Source of the DNA: JBBDRW01 sp040905265
GTDB lineage: Bacteria > Bacteroidota > Rhodothermia > Balneolales > Balneolaceae
Direction: 5' to 3'
Length of the DNA: 16,520 bases
NCBI GenBank assembly: GCA_040905265.1
Contig: JBBDRW010000172.1
Location: forward strand, 1 to 16,520
Part shown: positions 7,552 through 14,634 of the stretch, in pieces
Layout: each line of letters opens with the position of its first letter
Numbering within the stretch: position 1 is the stretch's first letter
Translations under genes and position numbers: made by a program
The notes under the pieces: model-generated
What the model was told of the DNA's origin: nothing
Seen by the model: the letters and a program-made list of their open reading frames with translations, nothing else
The model's database searches: none

Positions 7552-7813
7552 AATATTCGTATTTGATATTAGGATCATTGTTTTATGTAACTACGAATGA
7601 ATCAGGCGGGTGGTTTCAGGCGGGGCTGTACTATTATCCAGACGGAATTATTTCTCTGTTAACGGTTACAATCCGGTGACCAACGGCAAGCCTAAAGCGG
7701 ATGAAAGGAAACGTTATTACAGGAAAACCATTTATACAGGTAGTGTCATGACACTGTGATGCGCTACCTGTACACGACAGAACGCCAAATTCAACTTTAT
7801 AAATCGGATTGAT
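7552..7813. promoter_or_regulatory. Divergent intergenic region with overlapping palindromes (candidate operator)
   Basis: This gap lies between the divergent PepSY-like and AsmA-like genes. It holds two overlapping perfect symmetries. A 14-bp palindrome, AGTGTCATGACACT, occupies 7742-7755. A 9-bp inverted repeat, TACAGGTAG (7735-7743) and CTACCTGTA (7764-7772), is centred about 5 bp further right. The block ends 41 bp before the ATG at 7814. A poor -35/-10 pair (ACGACA at 7774-7779, TATAAA at 7798-7803, 18-bp spacer) lies just after it, though the -10 is very close to the start codon. No T-run follows, so termination is unlikely. A repressor or activator site is the best reading; the regulator is unknown. 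Confidence 0.45.
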
Positions 7814-8488
7814 ATGACAAAAATGATGAAATATGGAATCATCGGTTTACTTCTCCTGATAGGCACAGGGTTCCTGATTCTGACCCTCACAATTGATTCA
7901 ATAGTAAAGTCGAACATTGAAACTATCGGTACGGAGATGGCCGGTACACCGGTCACGGTCGATGCAGTCTCAATCTCCCCGTTTTCAGGCAGTGGGACTA
8001 TCTCGGGGTTTCGGATTGCAAATCCTGACGGATATCAAACTGACTATGCACTTCAGGTGGACGATTTTCAGATTGAACTCGATATATTCACACTCTGGTC
8101 GGATGTCATTACCATCCACGAGATACGAATCAACAATCCTGTTCTCTATGTAGAGCAGCAACTCCCCGGAAACAACCTCAGGACACTGATGAACCATTTC
8201 AACGACGTTGCCGGATCGGAACCGGGGTCCTTTGGCGAGATTCAGATCGACTATTTTCTTCTGCAGGGTGGCTCCGTCGATCTGTATACTGAAATCGGTG
8301 GAGAGAGATCCGCCCGTGTAGAGATGTCCGAGATTGAAATCAGGGACCTTGGCCGCGGAGGTGGTGAACAGTATGCGGAAGAGGTAATCAATGAGATCGC
8401 TGAACGTGTTGTTCAACAGGCACTTCAGGCGGCCACAAGAAGCGGAGCAGAACAGATCCGGGATGCCATTGAAGGGTTGTTTGAGTAA
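7814..8488 (+). CDS. Short membrane-anchored AsmA/DUF748-like protein
   Basis: A 224-aa protein with one N-terminal membrane helix (about 7-27), the remainder facing the periplasm. The helix is followed by a pattern seen at the N-terminus of AsmA-like and DUF748 proteins: a helix ending in a small basic-to-acidic turn, TPVTVDAVSISPFSGSGTI (45-63), GFRIANPDGY (65-74), then the repeating strands VDDFQIELDI, ITIHEIRINNPVLYVE. Full-length AsmA-like proteins span 600 or more residues and are linked to outer-membrane lipid traffic. This one stops after a single beta unit and ends in an amphipathic helix (about 186-222). It is therefore a stand-alone mini version rather than a visibly truncated gene. 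No ribosome binding site is clear. The ada gene follows about 120 nt downstream on the same strand. Family assignment is moderate; no function is claimed. Confidence 0.75.
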   Translation: MTKMMKYGIIGLLLLIGTGFLILTLTIDSIVKSNIETIGTEMAGTPVTVDAVSISPFSGSGTISGFRIANPDGYQTDYALQVDDFQIELDIFTLWSDVITIHEIRINNPVLYVEQQLPGNNLRTLMNHFNDVAGSEPGSFGEIQIDYFLLQGGSVDLYTEIGGERSARVEMSEIEIRDLGRGGGEQYAEEVINEIAERVVQQALQAATRSGAEQIRDAIEGLFE

Positions 8489-8607
8489 GACCTGCAGAAA
8501 GAAATTGGTTGCCGGAATTTCGGTAGCGTAGCACATTTCGATCCGTTAGATTGTTCTCTGAACAGATATCCGGAAATGCTGGTACGTGAATGAACAGAGG
8601 TCGCAAG

Positions 8608-9660
8608 ATGGAACTTTTTGATACAGAGGTGATGGCAAAAGCTTTTATGACAAAGGACTCCTCTTTTGACGGCCTCTTCTACATCGGAGTGAAAACGACC
8701 GGTATCTTCTGCAGTCCCTCTTGCAGTGCCAAAAAAGCAAAGAGAGAGAACCTTCACTTTTTCCGGTCCACAGCTGAGGCTCTCGTTGCCGGATATCGTC
8801 CCTGCAAAATCTGTAAACCGATTCAAAAACCGGGGAGTACACCGAAAGCGATCAAACAGTTAATCGAAAAGGTAACCCGAAACCCGTCTATAAAGCTGGG
8901 AGAGACGGAACTGAAACAAGCCGGGAGTGACCCGGACACGGTTCGACGATGGTTTAAGAGACACCACGGAATCACCTTTCATGAATGGCACCGGGCACTC
9001 CGAATCAATACGGCGTTCAAAAAGATGGAGAACGGAGCTTCGGTAACCGATTCAGCCTATGACGCCGGATATGACTCTCTGAGCGGATTTAACGATTCAT
9101 TCCGGTCGATCTTCGGCAGATCACCTTCGGAAAGCAGAGGCAGGAGAGTCATTGACCTGCACCGGTTTGACACCCCATTGGGCCCCATGATCGCCTGCGC
9201 AAGCGGCATGAAGCTCTGCATGCTGGAGTTCAGTGACCAGGCGATTCAGGAGAGTGAGCTCAAGGATTGGGCCAACGAGATGGATGCCACGGTCATGGCC
9301 GGAAAGAATGATCTTTTCGGGCAACTTGAAACAGAGCTGGAGGAGTATTTTAAGGGTTCCCGAAAAGCCTTCACCATTCCCCTTCATACGCCGGGCACTC
9401 CCTTTCAGATGGCTGTCTGGAGACAGCTTCAATCCATCCCCTACGGTGCTACCTGTTCATACAAAGAACAGGCGGAAGCCATCGGGAAACCGAAAGCGGT
9501 ACGGGCTGTCGCCAATGCAAACGGCATGAACCGGATCACAATCATAATTCCGTGCCACAGAGTCATCGGTTCCGACGGCACCCTGACCGGCTACGGAGCA
9601 GGAATCTGGAGAAAAAAATACCTGCTGGACCTGGAGAAAAAGTACAGAGGGAATGGTTAG
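8608..9660 (+). CDS. ada: Bifunctional DNA repair methyl-acceptor and regulator Ada
   Basis: Repairs alkylated DNA and activates the adaptive response. The 350-aa protein has all three expected parts. The N-terminal zinc/methylphosphotriester domain has its four cysteines (C35, C39, C66, C69) in FCSPSCSAKKAKREN and RPCKICKP. An AraC-type helix-turn-helix (about 78-175) contains VRRWFKRHHGITFHEWHR and GYDSLSGFNDSFRSIFGRSP. The C-terminal O6-methylguanine-DNA methyltransferase domain (about 182-345) has the acceptor C316 in IIPCHRVIGSDGTLTGYGAG. In the family, methylation of the first zinc-site cysteine turns the protein into an activator. I chose the ATG at 8608 because an AGAGG lies 7 nt upstream and the Ada domain starts right after. 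The ATG at 8590 would add six residues. No alkA, alkB or second repair gene is adjacent. I did not recognise an Ada box upstream. Confidence 0.96.
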   Translation: MELFDTEVMAKAFMTKDSSFDGLFYIGVKTTGIFCSPSCSAKKAKRENLHFFRSTAEALVAGYRPCKICKPIQKPGSTPKAIKQLIEKVTRNPSIKLGETELKQAGSDPDTVRRWFKRHHGITFHEWHRALRINTAFKKMENGASVTDSAYDAGYDSLSGFNDSFRSIFGRSPSESRGRRVIDLHRFDTPLGPMIACASGMKLCMLEFSDQAIQESELKDWANEMDATVMAGKNDLFGQLETELEEYFKGSRKAFTIPLHTPGTPFQMAVWRQLQSIPYGATCSYKEQAEAIGKPKAVRAVANANGMNRITIIIPCHRVIGSDGTLTGYGAGIWRKKYLLDLEKKYRGNG

Positions 9661-9720
9661 AATAAGGAGGCACCCCGGGCGGCTTATGGTAGAATACAGA
9701 TAAAAAGAAGCAGTTCTTAA

Positions 9721-10848
9721 TCAAAGAGAACTATTCCCTATCACCTTTTCCACCGGCGTATGCTCCAGACCGAACGCTTCGGCTACATATTTGTAGACAA
9801 CCTTTCCCTGGCTGATATTGAGCCCTTTCATGAGCTCTTCATTCTCTGTCAACGCACGCTTCCAACCCTTCCCGGCAAGTTCCAGGGCATAAGGCAGGGT
9901 CGCGTTGGTCAGGCCAAGTGTTGACGTATGGGGAACAGCTCCAGGCATGTTCGCCACACAGTAGTGGACAATCCCGTCAACCAGATAGACCGGGTCATTG
10001 TGTGTCGTTGGCCTGGACGTCTCAAAACAGCCACCCTGATCAATGGCGACATCCACAAGAACAGCTCCGGGTTTCATATCGGAAAGCATGTTTCGTGTAA
10101 TAAGATGCGGAGCCTTTGCCCCCGGTTTCAGGACGGCCCCTATAACCAGATCCGCCTGGGGCAGAAGATTGCGAATGTTGGTCTCGTTAGAGTAAAGTGT
10201 ACGAACATTGCGAGGCATCACTTCATCCAGGTGCCGGAGGCGCGGCAGGCTGATATCGAGAATCACTGTTTCCGCTCCCATACCTGCAGCAATACGGGCT
10301 GCATGAACGCCGACGATACCTCCGCCGAGAACCATCACATTTGCAGGAGAAACTCCCGGTATTCCACCCATCAGAACGCCACGGCCACCGAACGGTTTCT
10401 CCAGATACTTGGCCCCCTCCTGCGGCGCCATACGGCCGGCCACTTCACTCATCGGAATCAGCAGCGGCAGAGATCCATCCGCCTTTTCAACCGTTTCATA
10501 AGCGATGGCAACAGCACCGGAGTCGATAACCGCCTGTGTAAGTTCCCGGCTCGCTGCAAAATGAAAGTAGGTGAAGATCACCTGCCCCGGCCGAATCCGG
10601 GAGTACTCCTCCGGAACCGGTTCTTTTACCTTCAGAATCAGTTCAGATCGCTTCCAGATCTCTTCAGCACTCTCCAGTACAGTCGCACCGCTTTCACGAT
10701 ACGCTTCATCACTGAAACTGCTCCCGCTCCCGGCTCCTTTCTCAACCAGAACCTCATGGCCGCTCCTGACGAACTGACGAACACCTCCCGGCAGCAGCGA
10801 TACCCTGTTTTCATGTGTCTTGATCTCTTTTGGGATACCAATGATCAT
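9721..10848 (-). CDS. ald: Alanine dehydrogenase
   Basis: Catalyses NAD-dependent interconversion of L-alanine with pyruvate and ammonia in the cytoplasm. The 375-aa length is typical. The start MIIGIPKEIKTHENRVSLLP matches the family N-terminus. Catalytic residues fall at the same numbers as in the well-studied mycobacterial enzyme: K75 in LKVKEP, H96 in IFTYFHFAAS and D270 in VDVAIDQGG. The NAD-binding turn is LGGGIVGVHAARIA (174-187), followed by the acidic D198 that contacts the ribose. SEVAGRMAPQEGA and YCVANMPGAVPHTST are also family signatures. The gene converges with ada and diverges from the DUF58 gene. A perfect 12-bp palindrome lies 25 bp upstream of its ATG. In several bacteria ald is controlled by Lrp/AsnC-type regulators, but none is encoded here. 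Confidence 0.97.
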   Translation of the reverse strand: MIIGIPKEIKTHENRVSLLPGGVRQFVRSGHEVLVEKGAGSGSSFSDEAYRESGATVLESAEEIWKRSELILKVKEPVPEEYSRIRPGQVIFTYFHFAASRELTQAVIDSGAVAIAYETVEKADGSLPLLIPMSEVAGRMAPQEGAKYLEKPFGGRGVLMGGIPGVSPANVMVLGGGIVGVHAARIAAGMGAETVILDISLPRLRHLDEVMPRNVRTLYSNETNIRNLLPQADLVIGAVLKPGAKAPHLITRNMLSDMKPGAVLVDVAIDQGGCFETSRPTTHNDPVYLVDGIVHYCVANMPGAVPHTSTLGLTNATLPYALELAGKGWKRALTENEELMKGLNISQGKVVYKYVAEAFGLEHTPVEKVIGNSSL

Positions 10849-11102
10849 AATAGACCTCGTTCTTACCTCGTTATCGAATTCGATTCAGGAGCCTTTGAAA
10901 TACCTGTTCATTTGCCCAAACTCAGTCGAATATTCATCAAAACTACTGCGGCGGCTCCATAAGCCCGGCAAACTCCTTCTGGCCAGACGTTCTGTCTCCA
11001 GTCAAAAGTACGCTATTTACTGTCAACATTCAGTTTCGGGTCACTGTTCCGCGAATTCCCGGACGTTGCAAATCTGAATCATTCCACACTATATTGCCCA
11101 CT
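10849..11102. promoter_or_regulatory. Divergent ald / DUF58 intergenic region with a 12-bp palindrome
   Basis: This 254-bp gap between the divergent ald and DUF58 genes has no coding potential that I could support. A perfect 12-bp palindrome, ATCGAATTCGAT, lies at 10873-10884, about 25 bp upstream of the ald ATG. That spot is inside the likely ald 5' leader or promoter. A palindrome of this size could be a dimeric regulator site, but it may also be chance. No confident -35/-10 pair and no hairpin with a T-run were seen. Confidence 0.35.
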
Positions 11103-11978
11103 ATGATATCAAAAGAAATCCTGAAAAAAGTTCGAAGCCTGGAGATACAGACCAAAGGCCTGGTCAACAACGTATTCGGGGGCGAATACCAGTCCGCCTT
11201 TAAAGGACGTGGCATGGAGTTCAGTGAAGTACGTGCCTATACCTATGGCGACGACGTCCGGCAGATCGACTGGAATGTCACGGCTCGAAACGATGAACCA
11301 TTCATCAAAGTTTTTGAAGAGGAGCGTGAACAGATCCTGATGCTCTGTGTCGACATCTCCCCCAGCGGTTTCTTTGGAACACTCTCCCAGACAAAAATGG
11401 AATTGGCCATTGAAATCTGTGCAGTCCTTGCCTTCAGTGCAATCAAGAATGGAGACAAAGTCGGGCTGGTCCTGTTCAGCGACCAGATAGAAAAAGTTGT
11501 TCCCCCTAAAAAAGGGCGAACCCATGTACTCCGGCTGATCCGTGAGCTTTATACGGCGGAACCCGGCGGCCGGAAGACTGACATCTCGGGGGCACTCAGT
11601 TACGTAAACCGGTTGCTTGACCGGCGTGCGATTCTCGTATTCGCATCCGACTTTCAGGATTCCAGCTACGATAAACAGTTAAAAATTACAAGCCGAAAGC
11701 ATGATCTGGTAAGCATCATCATCAATGATGAACATGAGTTTGAATTGCCGGATCTGGGAGTTATCCCATTTCACGATGCTGAGACGGGTGATGAGGTCCT
11801 GGTTGACACCTCAAGTGAACGGGTAAGAAAGGCGTACAAAGCCAAAAAACTGAAACAGAAAGATGAGCTAAAAGACCGTTTCCTGCGGTCGAAAATCGAT
11901 GCAATTGAAGTTTATACCAACCGTTCGTACGTTCGCCCGCTCATTAATTTCTTCCACCGCCGGACACATCGATACTGA
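11103..11978 (+). CDS. DUF58 domain protein (VWA-like, Bat/MoxR-associated)
   Basis: A 291-aa cytoplasmic protein of the DUF58 family, which occurs beside MoxR AAA+ ATPases and von Willebrand A proteins in many bacteria. Residues 36-62 carry the DUF58 signature (GRGMEFSEVRAY, YGDDVRQIDWNVTAR). The C-terminal part is VWA-like. It has DISPS (84-88) at the metal-site position, a possible MIDAS threonine at T159 in KTDISGAL and an aspartate at D183 in VFASDFQ. The ATG at 11103 is preferred because the family starts MISKEILKKVR. An in-frame TTG at 11094 would add three residues. Its last 35 bp overlap the end of the convergent M23 peptidase gene. The BatD-like and BatA-like genes resume 1.7 kb further on. 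Its role is not well defined; a link to envelope stress or chaperone-like assembly is suggested for the wider gene set. Confidence 0.93.
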   Translation: MISKEILKKVRSLEIQTKGLVNNVFGGEYQSAFKGRGMEFSEVRAYTYGDDVRQIDWNVTARNDEPFIKVFEEEREQILMLCVDISPSGFFGTLSQTKMELAIEICAVLAFSAIKNGDKVGLVLFSDQIEKVVPPKKGRTHVLRLIRELYTAEPGGRKTDISGALSYVNRLLDRRAILVFASDFQDSSYDKQLKITSRKHDLVSIIINDEHEFELPDLGVIPFHDAETGDEVLVDTSSERVRKAYKAKKLKQKDELKDRFLRSKIDAIEVYTNRSYVRPLINFFHRRTHRY

Positions 11979-13251
11979 TGGTCGCAAACGGTTCCTGAAC
12001 AGATCGCCTCTCCAGTTTTTGATCCATCAACAGACGTTCCCGGTTAAATTCCGGAAGGTACTGCTTATCAAGCCCTTCCGAAGCGGGCAGTTCCACCGTA
12101 CGTGAATTGACCGGCGAATCGTTTACATAGAGCCGGTAACAGAGGTGTGGGCCGGTAGCCAGTCCGGTCTGACCCACATATCCGATTACCTGGCCCTGAC
12201 GGACGGTAGCACCTGGCCGGATGCCCGATGCAAATCTGCTCATATGGAGATAAGCGGTCTTGTAGACGCTGTTGTGGCGAACCTGAACGATATTTCCGTT
12301 CCCACCGCGATACTGCGCTTCCGTGACCACCCCGTCCCCGACCGAGATGATTGGCGTGCCGGTTGGTGCCGCGTAATCCACACCATAGTGAGGCCGGTTT
12401 ACCTGAAGAATCGGGTGAAACCGGTTATGGGTAAATCGGGAACTGACCCTCTGGTCATACTCGAAAGGAGCCTGCAGCAGCGCTTTCTCCAGACTATTCC
12501 CCTCTTCATCATAATATCCATCCCGTTCTCCATGCTCGAAATAGTAGGCACGAAAATCAGTGTTACGGTGGTGAAATTTGGCGGCATGAACCTCTCCAAC
12601 TCCATAAAACCTGTCCTCCACATAGTATTCATCATACACGGCTGTAAAGTGATCTCCCTCCTGGATAGCAAAAAAGTTCACCTGCCATGCAAAGATCCTG
12701 GCCAGTTTCGATCCGAGAAGTGTAGATACGCCATCTTCCAGAAGAGTTTCATAGAGTGAACGATCAATTGTACCCGATACAACCCGTTCACGGACTTCCA
12801 GTTCTCTTCTTTCACGCCAGACAGTAACAGAGTCCACTCCATTCTCCCACCTCATAACGACATACTCCAGTGCATTCAGATGCCAGACGATACCGACAGC
12901 TTTGTCATTTCTCTTGTAGAGAGTGTAGTCCTGCCCCGGGAGCAACCGGCTTACATTAACATGTTCCGAGGCGGTACGTTGAATGTAATCGATCTCAAGA
13001 GGAGATACATTATGCCTCCGCAGAATAATATAGAGACTCTCGTTTCTGCGAACGTTTGTGTCGACCGTTTCATAGCGGCCTATCAGAAACCCGAACCGGT
13101 CTGCTGCCGGTTTCGGAATCGACTCATGCAAGTCGGTGACCGACACTGGTTGAAACGAGATCTCTTCATCGTGAGGGCCTGAGCGGTCACAAGAGATAAA
13201 AAGAACGAGAGGCAGGCATAGTGCCAGAGCCCGCAATTGAGAGTATTTCAT
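11944..13251 (-). CDS. M23-family metallopeptidase with OapA/LysM-like N-terminal region
   Basis: Predicted periplasmic peptidoglycan endopeptidase (435 aa). The N-terminus is a signal sequence with a possible lipobox ending in C21 (LPLVLFISC). Phenylalanine at -3 makes lipidation plausible rather than certain. Residues about 55-125 resemble the OapA/Csd3-type module, with ESLYIILRRHNVSPLEIDYI. The C-terminal M23 domain (about 275-385) has a full zinc set: H288 and D292 in RPHYGVDYAAP, H336 in AYLHMS and H369 in TGPHLCYRLY. This combination is typical of DD-endopeptidases that trim cross-links during growth. A tail of about 50 residues follows, ending in a glycine-rich stretch. The gene converges with the DUF58 gene, overlapping it by 35 bp, and diverges from the BatD-like gene. 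Catalytic activity is expected because no zinc ligand is missing. Confidence 0.93.
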   Translation of the reverse strand: MKYSQLRALALCLPLVLFISCDRSGPHDEEISFQPVSVTDLHESIPKPAADRFGFLIGRYETVDTNVRRNESLYIILRRHNVSPLEIDYIQRTASEHVNVSRLLPGQDYTLYKRNDKAVGIVWHLNALEYVVMRWENGVDSVTVWRERRELEVRERVVSGTIDRSLYETLLEDGVSTLLGSKLARIFAWQVNFFAIQEGDHFTAVYDEYYVEDRFYGVGEVHAAKFHHRNTDFRAYYFEHGERDGYYDEEGNSLEKALLQAPFEYDQRVSSRFTHNRFHPILQVNRPHYGVDYAAPTGTPIISVGDGVVTEAQYRGGNGNIVQVRHNSVYKTAYLHMSRFASGIRPGATVRQGQVIGYVGQTGLATGPHLCYRLYVNDSPVNSRTVELPASEGLDKQYLPEFNRERLLMDQKLERRSVQEPFATISIDVSGGGRN

Positions 13252-13638
13252 AGCGGATAAAACGTACTACAGATGATATTTTTAGCGTAAAATGAGAGTA
13301 TCTGGCTATATACTATGGTAATATAGAAATCATCGTCCTAAACCGACAGACCGGAGTATGATAATAATTCTGGAAACTAAGTACAATATAATTATATATC
13401 TACAACTAAGATACGAGATGACGTGACTGTAAAATGAAATCAGGAAGAAACAATCTGAGGATGAAGCTGTCCGCCGGCTGAGCTGTTCAGACCGGCATCT
13501 ACGATGAAAAAGAGCCTGCGGTATGGTTGATACGACACGAGTGATTGAGCAAAAAACAGGTATCTCAAAGACTTCGGAGTATTAAAACAATATTCTTATC
13601 ATTGTCTCGGTTAACAAGCCGGACCGTTAAACTTCATC
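13252..13638. other. AT-rich intergenic region with a stem-loop
   Basis: A 387-bp stretch between the divergent M23 peptidase and BatD-like genes. Its first 170 bp are clearly richer in A+T than the flanking genes, as expected for promoters. Around 13473-13496 a stem-loop can form: GCCGG pairs with CCGGC, and CTGA with TCAG, with one bulged A and a 5-nt loop. No T-run follows on either strand. An ATG at 13434 opens a 15-codon frame whose stop (13479-13481) lies inside this stem; I do not call it a gene. No tRNA, known riboswitch or gene of normal length was seen. Confidence 0.5.
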
Positions 13639-14634
13639 ATGCACGCACCCATCAGATACTTCCTTACCCCGATTCTGCTTCTGATCTTTTCGGCCAGTGG
13701 CTACTGCCAACAGGTTCATACCTATATCGACCGAGATTCCATCCGGGCCGGAGAGGTTTTGCAGTACACGATCGTACTGGACCGGGACAGCGAATTCAGA
13801 CAGATTCTATTTCCCGACCGCCCGGAGATAGAGACGGATACACTGCAATTTCATACCAGAGAAAGGCATCAGGTTACCGCATACAGAGACAGCCTGGTCT
13901 ACCGACTCCAGTTTTTCGGAACTGAAGATTACCAGATACCCCGCTATCCGATCCATCTGATCAGCCAGGACTCAGACACTACAACACTCTACACAAACTC
14001 GGTGCCCCTCTCGTTTTCATCCGTGTTAGCCGGAGAAGAAGAATTTCGTCCCATGAAACCGATCTTTGAATTTGCCGCCCTGCTCTGGCCCTGGCTATTG
14101 GCGCTGGTCATTCTGGCACTGATCGCATGGTATCTCTACAACCGGTACAGAAAACGGGAACCGGCTCCTCCGCAACCTGTCAGAAAAGCGCCTCTACCCT
14201 TTTCAAACCCATTTGATCGGCTGGAAACCTCACTCCAGGCGTTGCACGGCAACAAGTCCCCCCTTGCAATGAAGCAGTTTAAAGAGTTTTATGTGGATCT
14301 GGGAGACGCGATTCGACAATATTTTGAGGATGTTTATGAGATTGACGCCCTGGAGATGACATCACGGGAAATCCTGACCGCATTGCAACACTACCCGGCT
14401 GACAAACAGGTTATAGAGATAACACGAAAAGTCTTGTCTGAAGCAGATATGGTGAAATTTGCCAAATTCGAACCCACCACCGAACAGGCTCGCAAATCGC
14501 TGGAGATCGCACTCGAGTTTCTGGAAACGGTTCGGTCGGTTGATTCCGCGAGAGTCGACCTGTTAAAAGAGCGGCATGAGGAGAGAGAACAGATCAACCG
14601 TCAAAACGAAGTAAACGTGGAGGGTAGACAATGA
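13639..14634 (+). CDS. BatD-like membrane protein with DUF4381-type cytoplasmic region
   Basis: A 331-aa protein of the Bat gene set. A signal peptide ends near residue 23 (IFSASGYC). A periplasmic beta-rich domain follows (about 24-138, with DRDSIRAGEVLQYTIVLDRD as the BatD-like opening). One membrane helix lies at 143-168 (ALLWPWLLALVILALIAWYL), followed by a proline-rich basic linker. The cytoplasmic helical part (about 193-300) contains FYVDLGDAIRQYFEDVYEID and EMTSREILTAL, as in DUF4381 proteins. Its own stop overlaps the start of the BatA gene in an ATGA, so translation is probably coupled. In other bacteria Bat proteins have been linked to stress tolerance and to membrane complexes, but the molecular activity is not settled. 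The annotation as BatD-like is from layout and neighbours rather than from one strong motif. Confidence 0.85.
   Translation: MHAPIRYFLTPILLLIFSASGYCQQVHTYIDRDSIRAGEVLQYTIVLDRDSEFRQILFPDRPEIETDTLQFHTRERHQVTAYRDSLVYRLQFFGTEDYQIPRYPIHLISQDSDTTTLYTNSVPLSFSSVLAGEEEFRPMKPIFEFAALLWPWLLALVILALIAWYLYNRYRKREPAPPQPVRKAPLPFSNPFDRLETSLQALHGNKSPLAMKQFKEFYVDLGDAIRQYFEDVYEIDALEMTSREILTALQHYPADKQVIEITRKVLSEADMVKFAKFEPTTEQARKSLEIALEFLETVRSVDSARVDLLKERHEEREQINRQNEVNVEGRQ

Noticed and set aside
9703..9720. AAGAA/TTCTT mini hairpin downstream of ald as a terminator
   Set aside because: The stem is only 5 bp and A/T-only; too weak to call, although a short T-run follows on the minus strand.
9928..10962. Plus-strand open frame of 344 codons opposite ald
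   Set aside because: Ald on the minus strand has every catalytic residue; this frame has low-complexity Arg/His/Asn-rich content and no recognisable motif.
12145..12759. Plus-strand open frame of 204 codons opposite the M23 peptidase
   Set aside because: The peptidase reading is unambiguous. The antisense product has no domain and no plausible start context.
13473..13496. GC-rich stem-loop as an intrinsic terminator
   Set aside because: No T-run on either side and no gene ends nearby; both flanking genes point away from it.
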